64,000 bases of DNA, taken from Deltaproteobacteria bacterium. GTDB lineage: Bacteria > Desulfobacterota > Desulfomonilia > UBA1062. Of the stretch, positions 10,640 through 19,978 are shown piece after piece. Both the position numbers and the translations under genes were made by a program. The notes beneath the pieces are model-generated. The model was not told the DNA's origin. It ran no database searches and worked only from the letters and a program-made list of their open reading frames with translations. How positions within the stretch are numbered: position 1 is the first letter of the stretch; each line of letters begins with the position of its first letter. Where the stretch lies: assembly GCA_018433085.1 (NCBI GenBank), contig JAHDRW010000030.1, forward strand, positions 1 to 64,000. Reading direction: 5' to 3'.

Positions 10640-12139
10640 ATGACAGCACCTTATACCCCCATCCTTGCAGGCGTGGCCCAATACACCCAGCCCAAGGACA
10701 TCGAGCGTCCGCTCGACCCCCTGGGACTCATGGTCCGCACGTGCAGAGCGGCCCTGGAGGATGCCGGCTCCGGCAGGCTCAAGGATCTCATCGATGAGGT
10801 CCATGTGGTGAACCAGTTCCAGTGGCCCTACCGGGATGCGCCGGGCATGCTCGCCGAGGCCCTCGGGATACGGCCCCGGGGGAGATACTATACCCCCATC
10901 GGCGGAAACACGCCCCAGATGCTCGTGAACAGGGCCTGCCGGGCCCTGGCGGCCGGCAGGGCCCGGGCCGTGCTCATAACCGGGGCAGAGGCCATCTACT
11001 CCCTCAGGCGCGCCCTGGCGGGAAAGATCGTGCTCGACTGGCCAGAGAACGGGGAGCCCGAACGTATCGACGGCGAGGAGCGTAGAAGCGTGAACCGGAT
11101 CGAGGCGGACTACGACCTCTTCTTTCCGGCGGTCATGTATCCTTTGTTCGAGACCGCGCTCAGGGCATCGTCCGGCCGTAGCGTCGACGGGCACAGGGAA
11201 TACGTGGGGAGGCTCTGGGAGCGCTTTTCCCGGGTCGCGGCCGAAAACCCCCATGCCTGGACCAGGGGAGGGCCGAGCGCCCGGGAGATCACCGAAGTCA
11301 CGCCGGACAACCGCTATATCAACTATCCATATACCAAGTACATGAACGCGAACATAAACGTGGACCAGTCCGCTGCCGTGCTCATGACCACGGCCGGGAC
11401 CGCGCACAGGCTCGGGACCGACCCGGCGGGACGAGTCTACCCTCTGGGCGGGGCGAACCTCACCGATGTCTGGCACGTGTCCGGGCGGCCCAGGCTCGAC
11501 TCCTCGCCCGCGATCCAGAACGCCTCCCGGCTCGCCCTGGCGCAGGCGGGGCTGGATCTGGGCGACATTGATTTCTTCGACCTCTATAGCTGCTTCCCCT
11601 CGGCCGTGCAGATCGCCATGAAGGAGATCGGCATCACAGAGGACGACCCGAGAGCCCTCACCCTCACCGGCGGGCTGTCCTTTTTCGGCGGCCCGGGGAA
11701 CAACTACTCGCTGCACGGCATCGCGTCCGCGGCCGAGCGGATCAGGGCTGACCGGTCAAAAAAGGCCATGGTCACGGCAAACGGGTGGTACATCACCAAG
11801 CACTCCATAGGCGTCTATGGCGCAGAGCCACCGGAGCGGCCCTGGGAAGAGCGGGACGACTCGGCCGTCCAGGCTGCCATCGATGCAGAGGCGCTGCCCG
11901 AGCCGGTAGAGAAGGCCGAGGGCGACCTGAGGGTCGAGGCCTATGTGATCCGGCACGACAGGCAGGGCAAGCCCGCGCTCGGAACCGTGATCGGAAGGCT
12001 CCCGGACGGCCGCAGGGCCCTGGCGCATATCGATGCGGGGACGAAAGAACTGGAAGAAATGGAACGCATCGAGTTGGTGGGCAGGACAGGGCAGGTGCGC
12101 TGCATCTCCGGGAAGGCCGGCAACCGGATACGATTTTAG
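10640..12139 (+). CDS. Thiolase-like protein type 1 (acetyl-CoA acetyltransferase-like, no catalytic Cys)
   Basis: Thiolase-superfamily protein of 499 residues. It opens with the typical strand TPILAGVAQ and has the SCP2-thiolase-like segments TGAEA, SAAVLMTTAGTA, DLYSCFPSA, GGPGNNYSLHGIA and TANGWYITKHSIGVY. The place of the first nucleophilic cysteine reads GGNTP, and the usual C-terminal CxG motif reads TANG, so both catalytic cysteines seem absent. Residues after about 435 resemble the extra C-terminal OB-like domain of thiolase-like protein type 1. Chemistry is therefore uncertain: it may bind acyl-CoA or act as a partner subunit. It is preceded by its own promoter and lies divergent to a sigma-54 activator. 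Confidence 0.78.
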   Translation: MTAPYTPILAGVAQYTQPKDIERPLDPLGLMVRTCRAALEDAGSGRLKDLIDEVHVVNQFQWPYRDAPGMLAEALGIRPRGRYYTPIGGNTPQMLVNRACRALAAGRARAVLITGAEAIYSLRRALAGKIVLDWPENGEPERIDGEERRSVNRIEADYDLFFPAVMYPLFETALRASSGRSVDGHREYVGRLWERFSRVAAENPHAWTRGGPSAREITEVTPDNRYINYPYTKYMNANINVDQSAAVLMTTAGTAHRLGTDPAGRVYPLGGANLTDVWHVSGRPRLDSSPAIQNASRLALAQAGLDLGDIDFFDLYSCFPSAVQIAMKEIGITEDDPRALTLTGGLSFFGGPGNNYSLHGIASAAERIRADRSKKAMVTANGWYITKHSIGVYGAEPPERPWEERDDSAVQAAIDAEALPEPVEKAEGDLRVEAYVIRHDRQGKPALGTVIGRLPDGRRALAHIDAGTKELEEMERIELVGRTGQVRCISGKAGNRIRF

Positions 12140-12304
12140 GGGATTGTTCTGGCGGGATTGCCCTGGCAGGGTGATTTTGATAAGGATTATTCATGCGATC
12201 AGGGATTCCCCGCACGGGACGCAGAAGGAAAGCGCGGTCGAGATACCCGAACACGGGATCTTGGGCCCTAACAGTCAGAGGTGCAAAGGGAAGAGGAGGT
12301 GTCC

Positions 12305-12835
12305 ATGAAGCTGTCCCCCCGTCAGATGCGGCTGCTGAAGTTCGTCCATATCGTCTTGTCGTCTGCATGGCTGGCATCGGCGATGATTCTCGTGTTCTTT
12401 TTCACGGTCGTGGTTCCCGGGGCGTCCCGGGCCGACCTGCACGGCATCCTGGTCGCGATCAAGACGATCGACGACTGGGCCATCATCCCTGCGGCAAACG
12501 GCATACTCATAACCGGGATCGTATACGCCATCGCCACGCACTGGGGCTGGTTCAGGCACGGCTGGATAACGGCCAAGTGGGCGATCACCCTCTACGGAAT
12601 CCTCTTCGGCACCTTTCTCCTGGGCCCCAGGCTCAACCGGCTGCCCGAGCTCGCGGCGTCCGTTCCCCTCGATGCACCGCTGCCGGCTGAATTCGCGGCA
12701 AATCTCGCCTTCCTGCAGGTCTGGGGATCTGTCCAGGTCGCAACCCTCCTTGCGGCATATCTGCTCTCCGTGTATAGATGGAAGAGAAAGGGCTCTTCCC
12801 CGCCGGCATACCGGGCGGAAAGAGACCCTTCTTAG
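12305..12835 (+). CDS. Small integral membrane protein (DUF2269-like?)
   Basis: Membrane protein of 176 residues, starting at the ATG behind AAGAGGAGGT. Four hydrophobic segments are visible at about 12-36, 57-77, 86-106 and 137-157. Conserved-looking polar positions within them include H16 (FVHIV) and GWITAKW. The pattern resembles small DUF2269-type proteins, but I cannot confirm the family. It is preceded by the thiolase-like gene with a 165-bp gap. Function unknown. Confidence 0.65.
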   Translation: MKLSPRQMRLLKFVHIVLSSAWLASAMILVFFFTVVVPGASRADLHGILVAIKTIDDWAIIPAANGILITGIVYAIATHWGWFRHGWITAKWAITLYGILFGTFLLGPRLNRLPELAASVPLDAPLPAEFAANLAFLQVWGSVQVATLLAAYLLSVYRWKRKGSSPPAYRAERDPS

Positions 12836-13131
12836 GGCAGGAGCCCTGTGATGCTCAATGACCGCTGCTGTGTGCACAACATGGCAGGATAAAGGATGTT
12901 TCCAATGACATGGGACGAGGCAACCGGGTTTGCGCAACTCGCGGCCGGCCGTCTGAACCGGGGACGCCCCGGACAGGCTCATGGAGTTCTCCGCCCCGGG
13001 CGCGTACTACTCCGACCCTTCGGTGCCCGGCGGGTCGAAGGGACACGAGGTTGTTCGCCCCTTGCAGGCGTTTCGTTCAACAAGGATCGGAGCTGCACGA
13101 GCTGGGGACATTCTGACAGGGGAAGGGGTTC

Positions 13132-13704
13132 ATGAAAAAGGTTTTTACCGGGAGAAATGTGCTCTTCGGGTTTTTTCTGGTGGCCTTCATCATCGTTTTC
13201 GAGATCGTTCTGGAAAGGCTCAAGCTTCCTGCCTGGCCGGCATTCATGGTCATGATATGCTTCTTCATCGAGCGCGAAGACCCCGGGTCAATATCCCGCA
13301 TCCTGGTAGGGGGGCTCGCCGGGATCGGCAGCGTGGTGCTCCTCGGACACGTCGAACCGGTCCTGGCGCCATACCTCGGCGCCGAGGCTTCCAAGCTGCT
13401 CTTCATCGGCATCTTCGTGTACTCCATCGTCCTGTTCAAGGACGCACTGCCCCCTGTTTTCAACACCTTTGCCTTCCTGTTTTTTCTGGTGGCATCCATC
13501 GCCACACGCGCCCCGAATCCCGAGCCCTATGTCTGGATGGGCGTGGAGATCGTGGTCGGCGGGATTTTCATCGTGGGCATCCTCGGCATCAACAGACTGG
13601 TGGACGCCGTTCTCGATGAGGAGAATGCCGTTGAAACGGCGCCTTCGGTAGAGTCCTCGTCCCCTGTGGAAAAGACCGCTCAAGGGCCTGATCTCGAAAA
13701 CTGA
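13132..13704 (+). CDS. Hypothetical integral membrane protein
   Basis: Protein of 190 residues with about five or six membrane segments between residues 8 and 152 and a soluble, acidic C-terminal tail of about 35 residues. The ATG follows AGGGGAAGGGG. The gene ends 9 bp before the DUF218/ElyC-like gene, suggesting co-transcription. I do not recognise the family. Confidence 0.65.
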   Translation: MKKVFTGRNVLFGFFLVAFIIVFEIVLERLKLPAWPAFMVMICFFIEREDPGSISRILVGGLAGIGSVVLLGHVEPVLAPYLGAEASKLLFIGIFVYSIVLFKDALPPVFNTFAFLFFLVASIATRAPNPEPYVWMGVEIVVGGIFIVGILGINRLVDAVLDEENAVETAPSVESSSPVEKTAQGPDLEN

Positions 13705-13713
13705 TCGCCGCAG

Positions 13714-14688
13714 GTGACGCCCGTGTTTCTACTCAAGAAGATCGTGAGCCAGTTTTTCATGCCCGTGACCGTGATAACCGGGTTGCTGCTCATCGGACTG
13801 ATCCTGCTCCGGTTCACCGGGTGCCGGCGCGCGGCCCGGGCCGTTCTCGCCGGGGCTACGCTCGCGTTCTTGATCATGGGATATGGCGTGTTCTCCGATC
13901 CGATCCTCGCGGGCCTGGAGTGTCACTATCCGCCGCTCGACATCCAGACCGCGCGCGACGCCGACATCCGTTGGGTGGTCGTTCTGGCGGGGGGGCACGT
14001 CTCGAGCGAGAGCCTGCCCGTGACCAGCCAGCTTCTCGATGAGACGCTGGTACGCCTCGTGGAGGGTATCCGCATTCAGCAGAGCCTCCCGGGAGCCAGG
14101 CTGCTCGTGTCGGGAGGGCGCATCTCCGACCCGAAGGCAAGCGCGGTCCTCATGGCTGAGCTGGCCCGCGGGCTCGGGGTCGACCCGGCGGACATCGTGG
14201 TGGAAGACGCGTCCAGGGACACCCATGAAGAGGCCCTGCTCATCCGGCCCATGATGGGGCCGCAGCAGTTCGTCCTGGTGACCTCAGCATACCACATGCC
14301 CAGGTCCATGGCGCTGTTCCGCGCCCAGGGCATGCAGCCCGTGGCCGCCCCGGTGGGGCACCGCATCATCGACCGGGACTACCTCTCTGCCTGGTCTTTT
14401 TTCCCCCATGCAAAAAGACTCCGCAACTGCGAGATCGTGGTCCACGAGTTGCTGGGCATCTTCCAGGCGTATCTCACCGGCAAGCTCCGGCAGAGGCACA
14501 TGGGAGAACGGGTAACAGGTTCCGGGTGCCCCTGGAGGATGGCATGCATCACTTTTCGGGACCCCCCCGAGTTTCTTCCGTGCGCTGCGGGGAGAGTCCT
14601 GGTATCTCCGGACCTCCGCGAAGTCTGTCCATCCCGGTATACGGAGCGCCCGCACGCTGCGGGATGCGTCCGGGGGCAAGGCGCTTGA
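13714..14688 (+). CDS. ElyC/YdcF-like DUF218 membrane protein
   Basis: Protein of 324 residues from a GTG start. Two N-terminal membrane helices (about 14-32 and 40-60) are followed by the DUF218 alpha/beta domain with WVVVLAGGH, LLVSGGR, EDASRDTHEEA and LVTSAYHMPRSMALF, all family landmarks. ElyC takes part in envelope biogenesis and undecaprenyl-phosphate metabolism in enterobacteria; the same role here is inferred. The last 55-60 residues after GKLRQ extend beyond the usual family length of about 260, are rich in Pro/Cys/Arg and may reflect stop-codon drift. Confidence 0.78.
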   Translation: MTPVFLLKKIVSQFFMPVTVITGLLLIGLILLRFTGCRRAARAVLAGATLAFLIMGYGVFSDPILAGLECHYPPLDIQTARDADIRWVVVLAGGHVSSESLPVTSQLLDETLVRLVEGIRIQQSLPGARLLVSGGRISDPKASAVLMAELARGLGVDPADIVVEDASRDTHEEALLIRPMMGPQQFVLVTSAYHMPRSMALFRAQGMQPVAAPVGHRIIDRDYLSAWSFFPHAKRLRNCEIVVHELLGIFQAYLTGKLRQRHMGERVTGSGCPWRMACITFRDPPEFLPCAAGRVLVSPDLREVCPSRYTERPHAAGCVRGQGA

Positions 14689-14712
14689 GTCTGGCGGAAG
14701 TTCGTGTATTAT
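14685..14712 (+). promoter_or_regulatory. Candidate promoter of the nucleotide-sugar dehydrogenase gene
   Basis: TTGAGT (14685-14690), 16 bases, TATTAT (14707-14712). It lies at the end of the DUF218 gene and about 105 bp before the dehydrogenase ATG. Confidence 0.4.
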
Positions 14713-14818
14713 ATTGATAAAATGACAGCATGACGGGCGCCGGGATCTGTGCCGCAGCGCGGCGTTCCCGGGTCCGGGTAAGAAGTCGGTTTAAGAATAA
14801 ACTGATCGAGGAGGAGTC

Positions 14819-16525
14819 ATGAGCCAGGCATTCTCATACAGTCCCGAGGGAAAGTCATATCCGCTGCCCGCGGAATCCGATTATCTCAGAGAGTTCGAGC
14901 GGCTTGAAAGGGAGGTCCGCGAGCAGCGCGCACGCGGAAGAGAGATCGTGGTCGTCATGGGCCTGGGGTTCGTGGGCGCGGTCATGGCCGCGGTGGTGGC
15001 GGACAGCACGGACAAAAAGACCGGCGAGGCCGGGAAGTTCGTCATCGGCATGCAGCGTCCCAGCACCAGGAGCTTCTGGAAGATCCCCATGTTCAACAGC
15101 GGGGTCTCGCCCGTGAAGGCCGAGGACCCTGAGGTGGACACTCTGATCCGGCGCTGCGTGCTCGAGCGCAAAAATCTCGTCGCCACGTATACCTACGATG
15201 CCTTGAGCCTTGCCGACGTGGTGGTGGTGGACGTCCAGTGCGATTTCCTCAAGCAGGAGCTGGGCAACTGCCGGAGCGGCAGGGCCGAGATCGCGGCCCT
15301 GGAGGAGTCCATGAAGATCATCGGCGAGAAGATCGGGCCTCAGTGTCTGGTGCTCGTCGAGACCACGGTTCCGCCCGGCACTACCGAGTACATCGCCTAT
15401 CCCACCATGAAAAAGGCCTTTACCGCGCGTGGCATCCAGAGCGAGCCGCTGCTCGCCCACAGCTATGAGCGCGTCATGCCGGGCAGGGACTATGTGAAGT
15501 CCATCCGCGACTTCTGGCGCGTGTGCAGCGGGATCAACCAGGAAAGCAGGGCAAGGGTGGAGCGCTTTCTCTCAGACGTGCTCAACGTGGAGAAGTTCCC
15601 GCTCACGGTCCTGGACAGGCCCCTGGAGAGCGAGACCGCCAAGATCGTGGAGAACAGCTTCCGGGCCACCATTCTGGCCTTCATGGACGAGTGGAGCAAC
15701 TTCTGCGAAAAGAACGGCGTGGATCTCGTCAAGGTGATCAACGCCATCAAGGTCAGACCCACCCACAGCAACATGATCTTCCCCGGGCCCGGCATCGGGG
15801 GCTACTGCCTGCCCAAGGACGGGGGCCTGGGCGTGTGGGCCTACCGGCACCTCATGGGCTACGAGGACGAGAATTTCACGATCACGCCCGAGGCGATCGA
15901 CATCAACGACACCCGGGCACTCCACGCCGTGCACCTCATCCGGGACGCCCTGAGAAACATGGGCAAGATCGTGGCCGCCTCCGTGGTCACGGTGCTCGGT
16001 GCGTCGTACCGGGAGGACGTGGGCGACACGCGCTACAGCGGCACTGAGCTCATGATCCGGAAGATTGCCGAGATGGGCGGCGACGTTCGGGTGCACGATC
16101 CCTATGTGGAGCACTGGTGGGAGTTCGAGGCCCAGGAAACCTACCCCTCGGTGGGTGCGAGCTGGGCGCGGTTCTTCAGGAACCAGGAGGGATTGAAAAA
16201 CTTGCGGGTAAACAAAGACCTCGGCGCCGTGCTGGGCGGATCCGACGCGGTGGTGCTGGCGGTGAGACACGCCGAGTACCTGGGTCTGGATCCCGATGCC
16301 GTGGTGGAGATGACCGGCTCACCTGCAGCGATCATCGACTGTTTCGGGATCCTGGACGACGACAGGATCCGCCGGTTCTTCGAGCTCGGCTGCGAGGTGA
16401 AGGGGCTCGGCCGCGGGCATATTCAGCGTATCAAGGAAGAGGTGCGTTCCCGGACGATCTCCCCTGTTCGCGAACCCGGGGAGCCTCAAGGGGAAGCGCC
16501 TGACAAGGAGGCCCTGGAGGCCTGA
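14819..16525 (+). CDS. UDP-glucose/GDP-mannose dehydrogenase family protein
   Basis: NAD-dependent nucleotide-sugar dehydrogenase of 568 residues, longer than the usual 430-470. An N-terminal extension of about 40 residues precedes the Rossmann motif GLGFVG (48-53). The glycine-rich motif VPPGTTE (about 184) and the catalytic cysteine in GPGIGGYCLPKD (Cys330) are intact. The C-terminal NAD-binding domain begins near 385 (VTVLGASYREDVGDTR). The family oxidises C6 of a UDP- or GDP-linked sugar to a carboxylate for polysaccharide synthesis. The start follows GAGGAGG. No glycosyltransferases are adjacent, so the substrate cannot be set. Confidence 0.88.
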   Translation: MSQAFSYSPEGKSYPLPAESDYLREFERLEREVREQRARGREIVVVMGLGFVGAVMAAVVADSTDKKTGEAGKFVIGMQRPSTRSFWKIPMFNSGVSPVKAEDPEVDTLIRRCVLERKNLVATYTYDALSLADVVVVDVQCDFLKQELGNCRSGRAEIAALEESMKIIGEKIGPQCLVLVETTVPPGTTEYIAYPTMKKAFTARGIQSEPLLAHSYERVMPGRDYVKSIRDFWRVCSGINQESRARVERFLSDVLNVEKFPLTVLDRPLESETAKIVENSFRATILAFMDEWSNFCEKNGVDLVKVINAIKVRPTHSNMIFPGPGIGGYCLPKDGGLGVWAYRHLMGYEDENFTITPEAIDINDTRALHAVHLIRDALRNMGKIVAASVVTVLGASYREDVGDTRYSGTELMIRKIAEMGGDVRVHDPYVEHWWEFEAQETYPSVGASWARFFRNQEGLKNLRVNKDLGAVLGGSDAVVLAVRHAEYLGLDPDAVVEMTGSPAAIIDCFGILDDDRIRRFFELGCEVKGLGRGHIQRIKEEVRSRTISPVREPGEPQGEAPDKEALEA

Positions 16526-16611
16526 GAAGAGACGCGGGATTAACCGGATGCCTCCTTGGATCTTGACTGGGAGAATTATCCTGCTATCTTTTCTCCGGAG
16601 AGTTTGAAGAG

Positions 16612-17616
16612 GTGAATTACGAGATCGTCGCTACCCTGGGTCCGAGCAGCAGCACCCGGGACATGTGGAACCGGATGACCCGGGCCGGGGTCACGGCCTT
16701 CCGTCTGAACACCTCTCACCTGAGCCTGCCGGACCTTTCCCGCTGGCTCCAGAGGCTCGGCCCCTTCCTGGATTCTCTGGAGCGGAAACCGCCGGTGATC
16801 CTGGATCTCCAGGGGAGCAAATGGCGGCTGGGCGATTTCGACCCCCTCCTTCTGGAGCCGGGAGGAAATATCGATCTGGTGCATGCCGGGACCACCCGCG
16901 GGCGGGACACCCTGCCGGTTCCGCACCCCGACTTTTTCCAGGCGGCTCCCCTGTCCGGAGGCGAGATCGTGCTCGGCGATACCCGGGCCGTGCTCGCCGT
17001 GGAGTCTTTCGCCCCCGGGTCGGTGAAGGCGCGCGTGGTGCAGGGGGGGATCGTCTCCTCCCGGAAGGGGATCACCCTCCCGCATTCTTCCTTCCGCAGC
17101 GAAGGCCTGCAGGGAAAAGACCGGGAAATCCTGGAGCAGACCCGGCACCTGGATTTCATCCTCTATGCCGTCTCCTATGTGAAGGACGCCGTCGAAATGG
17201 CGGGGTACCGCCGCGTCCTGGGGGATCGGGCCTATGTCATCGCCAAGCTCGAGCGCAAGAGCGCGGTCGATGATGCCCGGCGCATCGCCCTGTCCGCGGA
17301 CGAGCTGTGGATCTGCCGGGGCGACCTGGGCGCGGAGATGGGGTTCGTCCGCATGGCGCAGACCGTCCATGAATTCTCGGATACCCTCGGGGAGATGACC
17401 GTGCCTGTGCTCCTTGCCGGGCAGGTGCTGGAGCACATGACCGGCAGCACCATCCCCACAAGGTCCGAGGTCTGTCACCTGTACGACGCGCTGGGCAGGG
17501 GATACGGCGGGGTTGTCCTTTCGGACGAGACCGCGGTGGGGCGGTACCCGGAAGAGAGCTGCCGGGCTGCCGCATTGTTCCTTCCTTCATCCGGGCAGGA
17601 AGCCATGTATGGATAA
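16612..17616 (+). CDS. Pyruvate-kinase-like protein, short form
   Basis: Protein of 334 residues from a GTG start behind GAAGAG. Pyruvate-kinase barrel motifs are recognisable: ATLGPSS, FRLNTSH (substrate-binding Arg), LDLQGSKWRLG, AKLERKSAVDD (catalytic Lys and metal-binding Glu), CRGDLGAEM (metal-binding Asp), then PTRSEV and LSDETAVGRYPEE. The short central region keeps a reduced B domain. The roughly 130-residue C-terminal allosteric domain of ordinary pyruvate kinases (about 470 residues) is absent; the protein stops just after the barrel. The key residues are kept, so activity is plausible, but substrate and direction are not known. Confidence 0.75.
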   Translation: MNYEIVATLGPSSSTRDMWNRMTRAGVTAFRLNTSHLSLPDLSRWLQRLGPFLDSLERKPPVILDLQGSKWRLGDFDPLLLEPGGNIDLVHAGTTRGRDTLPVPHPDFFQAAPLSGGEIVLGDTRAVLAVESFAPGSVKARVVQGGIVSSRKGITLPHSSFRSEGLQGKDREILEQTRHLDFILYAVSYVKDAVEMAGYRRVLGDRAYVIAKLERKSAVDDARRIALSADELWICRGDLGAEMGFVRMAQTVHEFSDTLGEMTVPVLLAGQVLEHMTGSTIPTRSEVCHLYDALGRGYGGVVLSDETAVGRYPEESCRAAALFLPSSGQEAMYG

Positions 17617-17654
17617 CCCGTTGCGGATGTGGTAAAATATATGAATATTATGAG

Positions 17655-18398
17655 ATGTCAGGAGCGCTCGAGGGCATGATGATGCGGATTATTCCCGCCG
17701 AAGGGCGCGGGATCGGGAGGATGGGCATCTTCCCGGTTCGGCTTGTGCTCGGTTGCATGTTTCTGCTTTCTGCCGGCATGAGTCTCTCATCGTGTGCCGG
17801 CAACCATTACCCCAGGCCGGAGTCCTGGCCCAAGCCTCTTGCTGCCGCGGCGGAAGCGCCCTGCGACAGCATCGCAGGGGTATACCGAGACCGGGGCGCC
17901 AGCAGCTGCGAGTGGTTCCTCCCGGGTTTCAAGAGCCTCAGTTATATCCTGGAGCCCTGTCTTTTCTACGACTTCGTGCCGGCCAGGCATTTCGGGAAGG
18001 CGGACCGTGTGGAAATAACCAGGACAGGCCGCAACCGGATCGCCGTAGCCGTATATGACGCGCAGGACAACCTCCTGATCCCGGATACGGGCGAGGACCT
18101 GGAAGGCAAATGCGTGGACAACGGCGTTCTGCTCTCGTACAGGCCGAGGATCGACCCGCGGGAAGGCATCGAGGTCGTCAGCGGGACGGTGTGGCTTTCC
18201 CGGGCCACCGACGGGTCGCTCGTCTGCAGGGTGACCGAGCACAGGCTGTTCTGCTCGTTCATCGTCCCGATGCCCTTTCTCAGTAAGAGCTATACGGTGT
18301 GGTATCGCTTCGAAGATCGTGAAAAAACAGGCCTGCCGGGCAGGCGAGCCGGGGATCCTTCTCCCGGGGGATTCCTGCACGAGAGGAAACCTGAATGA
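17655..18398 (+). CDS. Hypothetical lipoprotein
   Basis: Up to 247 residues with a lipoprotein signal peptide: basic stretch, hydrophobic core LVLGCMFLLSAGMSL and lipobox LSSC near residue 47. Because the stretch before the core is long, the real start may be one of the three consecutive ATGs at 17676-17684, which have GAGGG just upstream. The mature part contains a region (KADRVEITRTGRNRIAV, then VYDAQDNLLIPD) like small beta-rich lipoproteins. No family recognised. Confidence 0.65.
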   Translation: MSGALEGMMMRIIPAEGRGIGRMGIFPVRLVLGCMFLLSAGMSLSSCAGNHYPRPESWPKPLAAAAEAPCDSIAGVYRDRGASSCEWFLPGFKSLSYILEPCLFYDFVPARHFGKADRVEITRTGRNRIAVAVYDAQDNLLIPDTGEDLEGKCVDNGVLLSYRPRIDPREGIEVVSGTVWLSRATDGSLVCRVTEHRLFCSFIVPMPFLSKSYTVWYRFEDREKTGLPGRRAGDPSPGGFLHERKPE

Positions 18399-18487
18399 TA
18401 TCCGATAGGAGATATCGTTTTTTTGGTTTGAAAGAGGATACAGGAACACTGCATCACGAGCGAGAAAACGAAAGGGGAGGAGAAGAA

Positions 18488-18826
18488 ATGATTGCGTGTT
18501 GCGGCTTGGACTGTTCTCTCTGCGAGGCATACATGGCCACCAAGGCCGATGACGATGCCCGGAGAGCTCAGGTAGCCAAGGAATGGTCGGCTCTCTATAA
18601 CACCGACATTCAACCTGAACACATTTGTTGCGATGGCTGCAGGGCCGGAGGAAGGCTGTTCTTTTATTGCGATACAATGTGTGAAATCCGCAAATGCTGT
18701 ATGGAAAACGGTCTGGCAAACTGCGCGGAGTGCGTGGACTACCCGTGCGACATGCTCAGGGGCTTCATCAAGACCGCTCCGGAAGCGGGGGAGACCCTTG
18801 AGCGGCTCCGCGCGGAGCTCGAATAA
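18488..18826 (+). CDS. DUF3795 cysteine-rich protein
   Basis: 112 residues, start behind GGGGAGGAG. The N-terminus MIACCGLDCSLCEAYMATK is the DUF3795 hallmark, followed by CCDGCRAGG, CDTMCEIRKCCMENG and CAECVDYPCDML. About fifteen cysteines suggest zinc or iron-sulfur binding. Function is unknown; the family is common in anaerobes. The upstream in-frame extension lacks support. Confidence 0.82.
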   Translation: MIACCGLDCSLCEAYMATKADDDARRAQVAKEWSALYNTDIQPEHICCDGCRAGGRLFFYCDTMCEIRKCCMENGLANCAECVDYPCDMLRGFIKTAPEAGETLERLRAELE

Positions 18827-18904
18827 CATGCCTGTGCGGGCAGGTTGCCCGGAAGTCGGCGTACGTGCCGGGCGCTTCCGTTCCATCGGAATCGAGAGCA
18901 GGCC

Positions 18905-19978
18905 ATGACCGGCCGCCTCGCTATCCTCGCAGGGAAAAAGGCATTGCCGCTCGTCCGGGACCAGGGTCTCGATCCCGGGGCCATAGACGTGATCGCCGGG
19001 GCCGCGGGCGGACCCAAGTGGCTGGTGCTGGGAGGGCTCGACAGGGCCGTGTTTTCTTCATGGCTCACCGGATCTTCCCGCCCGGTCTTTCTCGTGGGCT
19101 CATCCATAGGAAGCTGGAGGTTCGCGGCAATCGCGCAGGGCATGGACAGTGGATCGTACGACCGCTTCGAGTCCGCCTACCTGGAACAGCGCTATTCCGC
19201 GTCCCCTGACGCCGCCGAGGTGACCCGGGGTTCCCGGGCGGTCATGGATGCCTTTCTCGACGGGGACGGCGTGCAGACGGTGCTCGGCCACCCCTTTTTC
19301 CGGCTGAGCGTCCTTTCCGTCCGGTGCCGCGGGCCGTTCGCCCGGGAAGGCAGGTACCGCCTGGGCGCTGCCATGCTTCTGGCCATGGCGGCCAATGCAC
19401 TCAGCAGGCGATGCCTCGGGCTCTTCTTTGCGCGCACCCTGTTCTCGGATCCCCGCGATCCCCCGGTATTTTTCGGGCGGGACGGTTTCCCGCTCCATGA
19501 GGTGCCGCTCAGCCCGGAGAACCTCAAGAGCGCCCTCATGGCCTCGGGTTCCATACCGCTGGTCATGGAAGGCGTGGAATCCCCGGAAGGGGCGCGGCCC
19601 GGGGTATACCGGGACGGGGGTCTCATCGACTACCACCTGGATCTCCCGTTTCGCAGCGAAGGGCTCGTGCTCTTCCCGCACTACTGCAACCGCATCGTCC
19701 CGGGCTGGTTCGACAAGCTGCTGCCCTGGAGAAGGCCCCGGGGAGGCAACCTGGACCATGTGGTGCTCATAAGCCCGTCTCCCGATTTCGTCAGGCGCCT
19801 TCCGTCGGGCAGGATCCCCGACCGGGACGATTTCATCCGGTTCCGCGGGCAAGACCGTGAGCGCAGGGCATACTGGGAGCAGGTAATCCGCGCCTGCCGG
19901 GCGCTCGGCGAGGAGTTCCTGGACCTGGTGCAGTCGGGGAAGATCAGGAATGCGGTCCGGCCCCTGGAAGCCGGATAG
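18905..19978 (+). CDS. Patatin-like phospholipase family protein
   Basis: Predicted lipid acyl hydrolase of 357 residues; ATG 18905 follows GAGAGCAGG. The oxyanion glycine segment GAAGGPK (about 32-38), nucleophile elbow GSSIG (65-69, Ser67) and the aspartate of the dyad in RDGGLIDYH are all present, so it is probably catalytically competent. There is no signal peptide. Patatins cleave acyl chains from phospholipids or lysolipids; the specific substrate is unknown. It stands 78 bp after the DUF3795 gene. Confidence 0.85.
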   Translation: MTGRLAILAGKKALPLVRDQGLDPGAIDVIAGAAGGPKWLVLGGLDRAVFSSWLTGSSRPVFLVGSSIGSWRFAAIAQGMDSGSYDRFESAYLEQRYSASPDAAEVTRGSRAVMDAFLDGDGVQTVLGHPFFRLSVLSVRCRGPFAREGRYRLGAAMLLAMAANALSRRCLGLFFARTLFSDPRDPPVFFGRDGFPLHEVPLSPENLKSALMASGSIPLVMEGVESPEGARPGVYRDGGLIDYHLDLPFRSEGLVLFPHYCNRIVPGWFDKLLPWRRPRGGNLDHVVLISPSPDFVRRLPSGRIPDRDDFIRFRGQDRERRAYWEQVIRACRALGEEFLDLVQSGKIRNAVRPLEAG

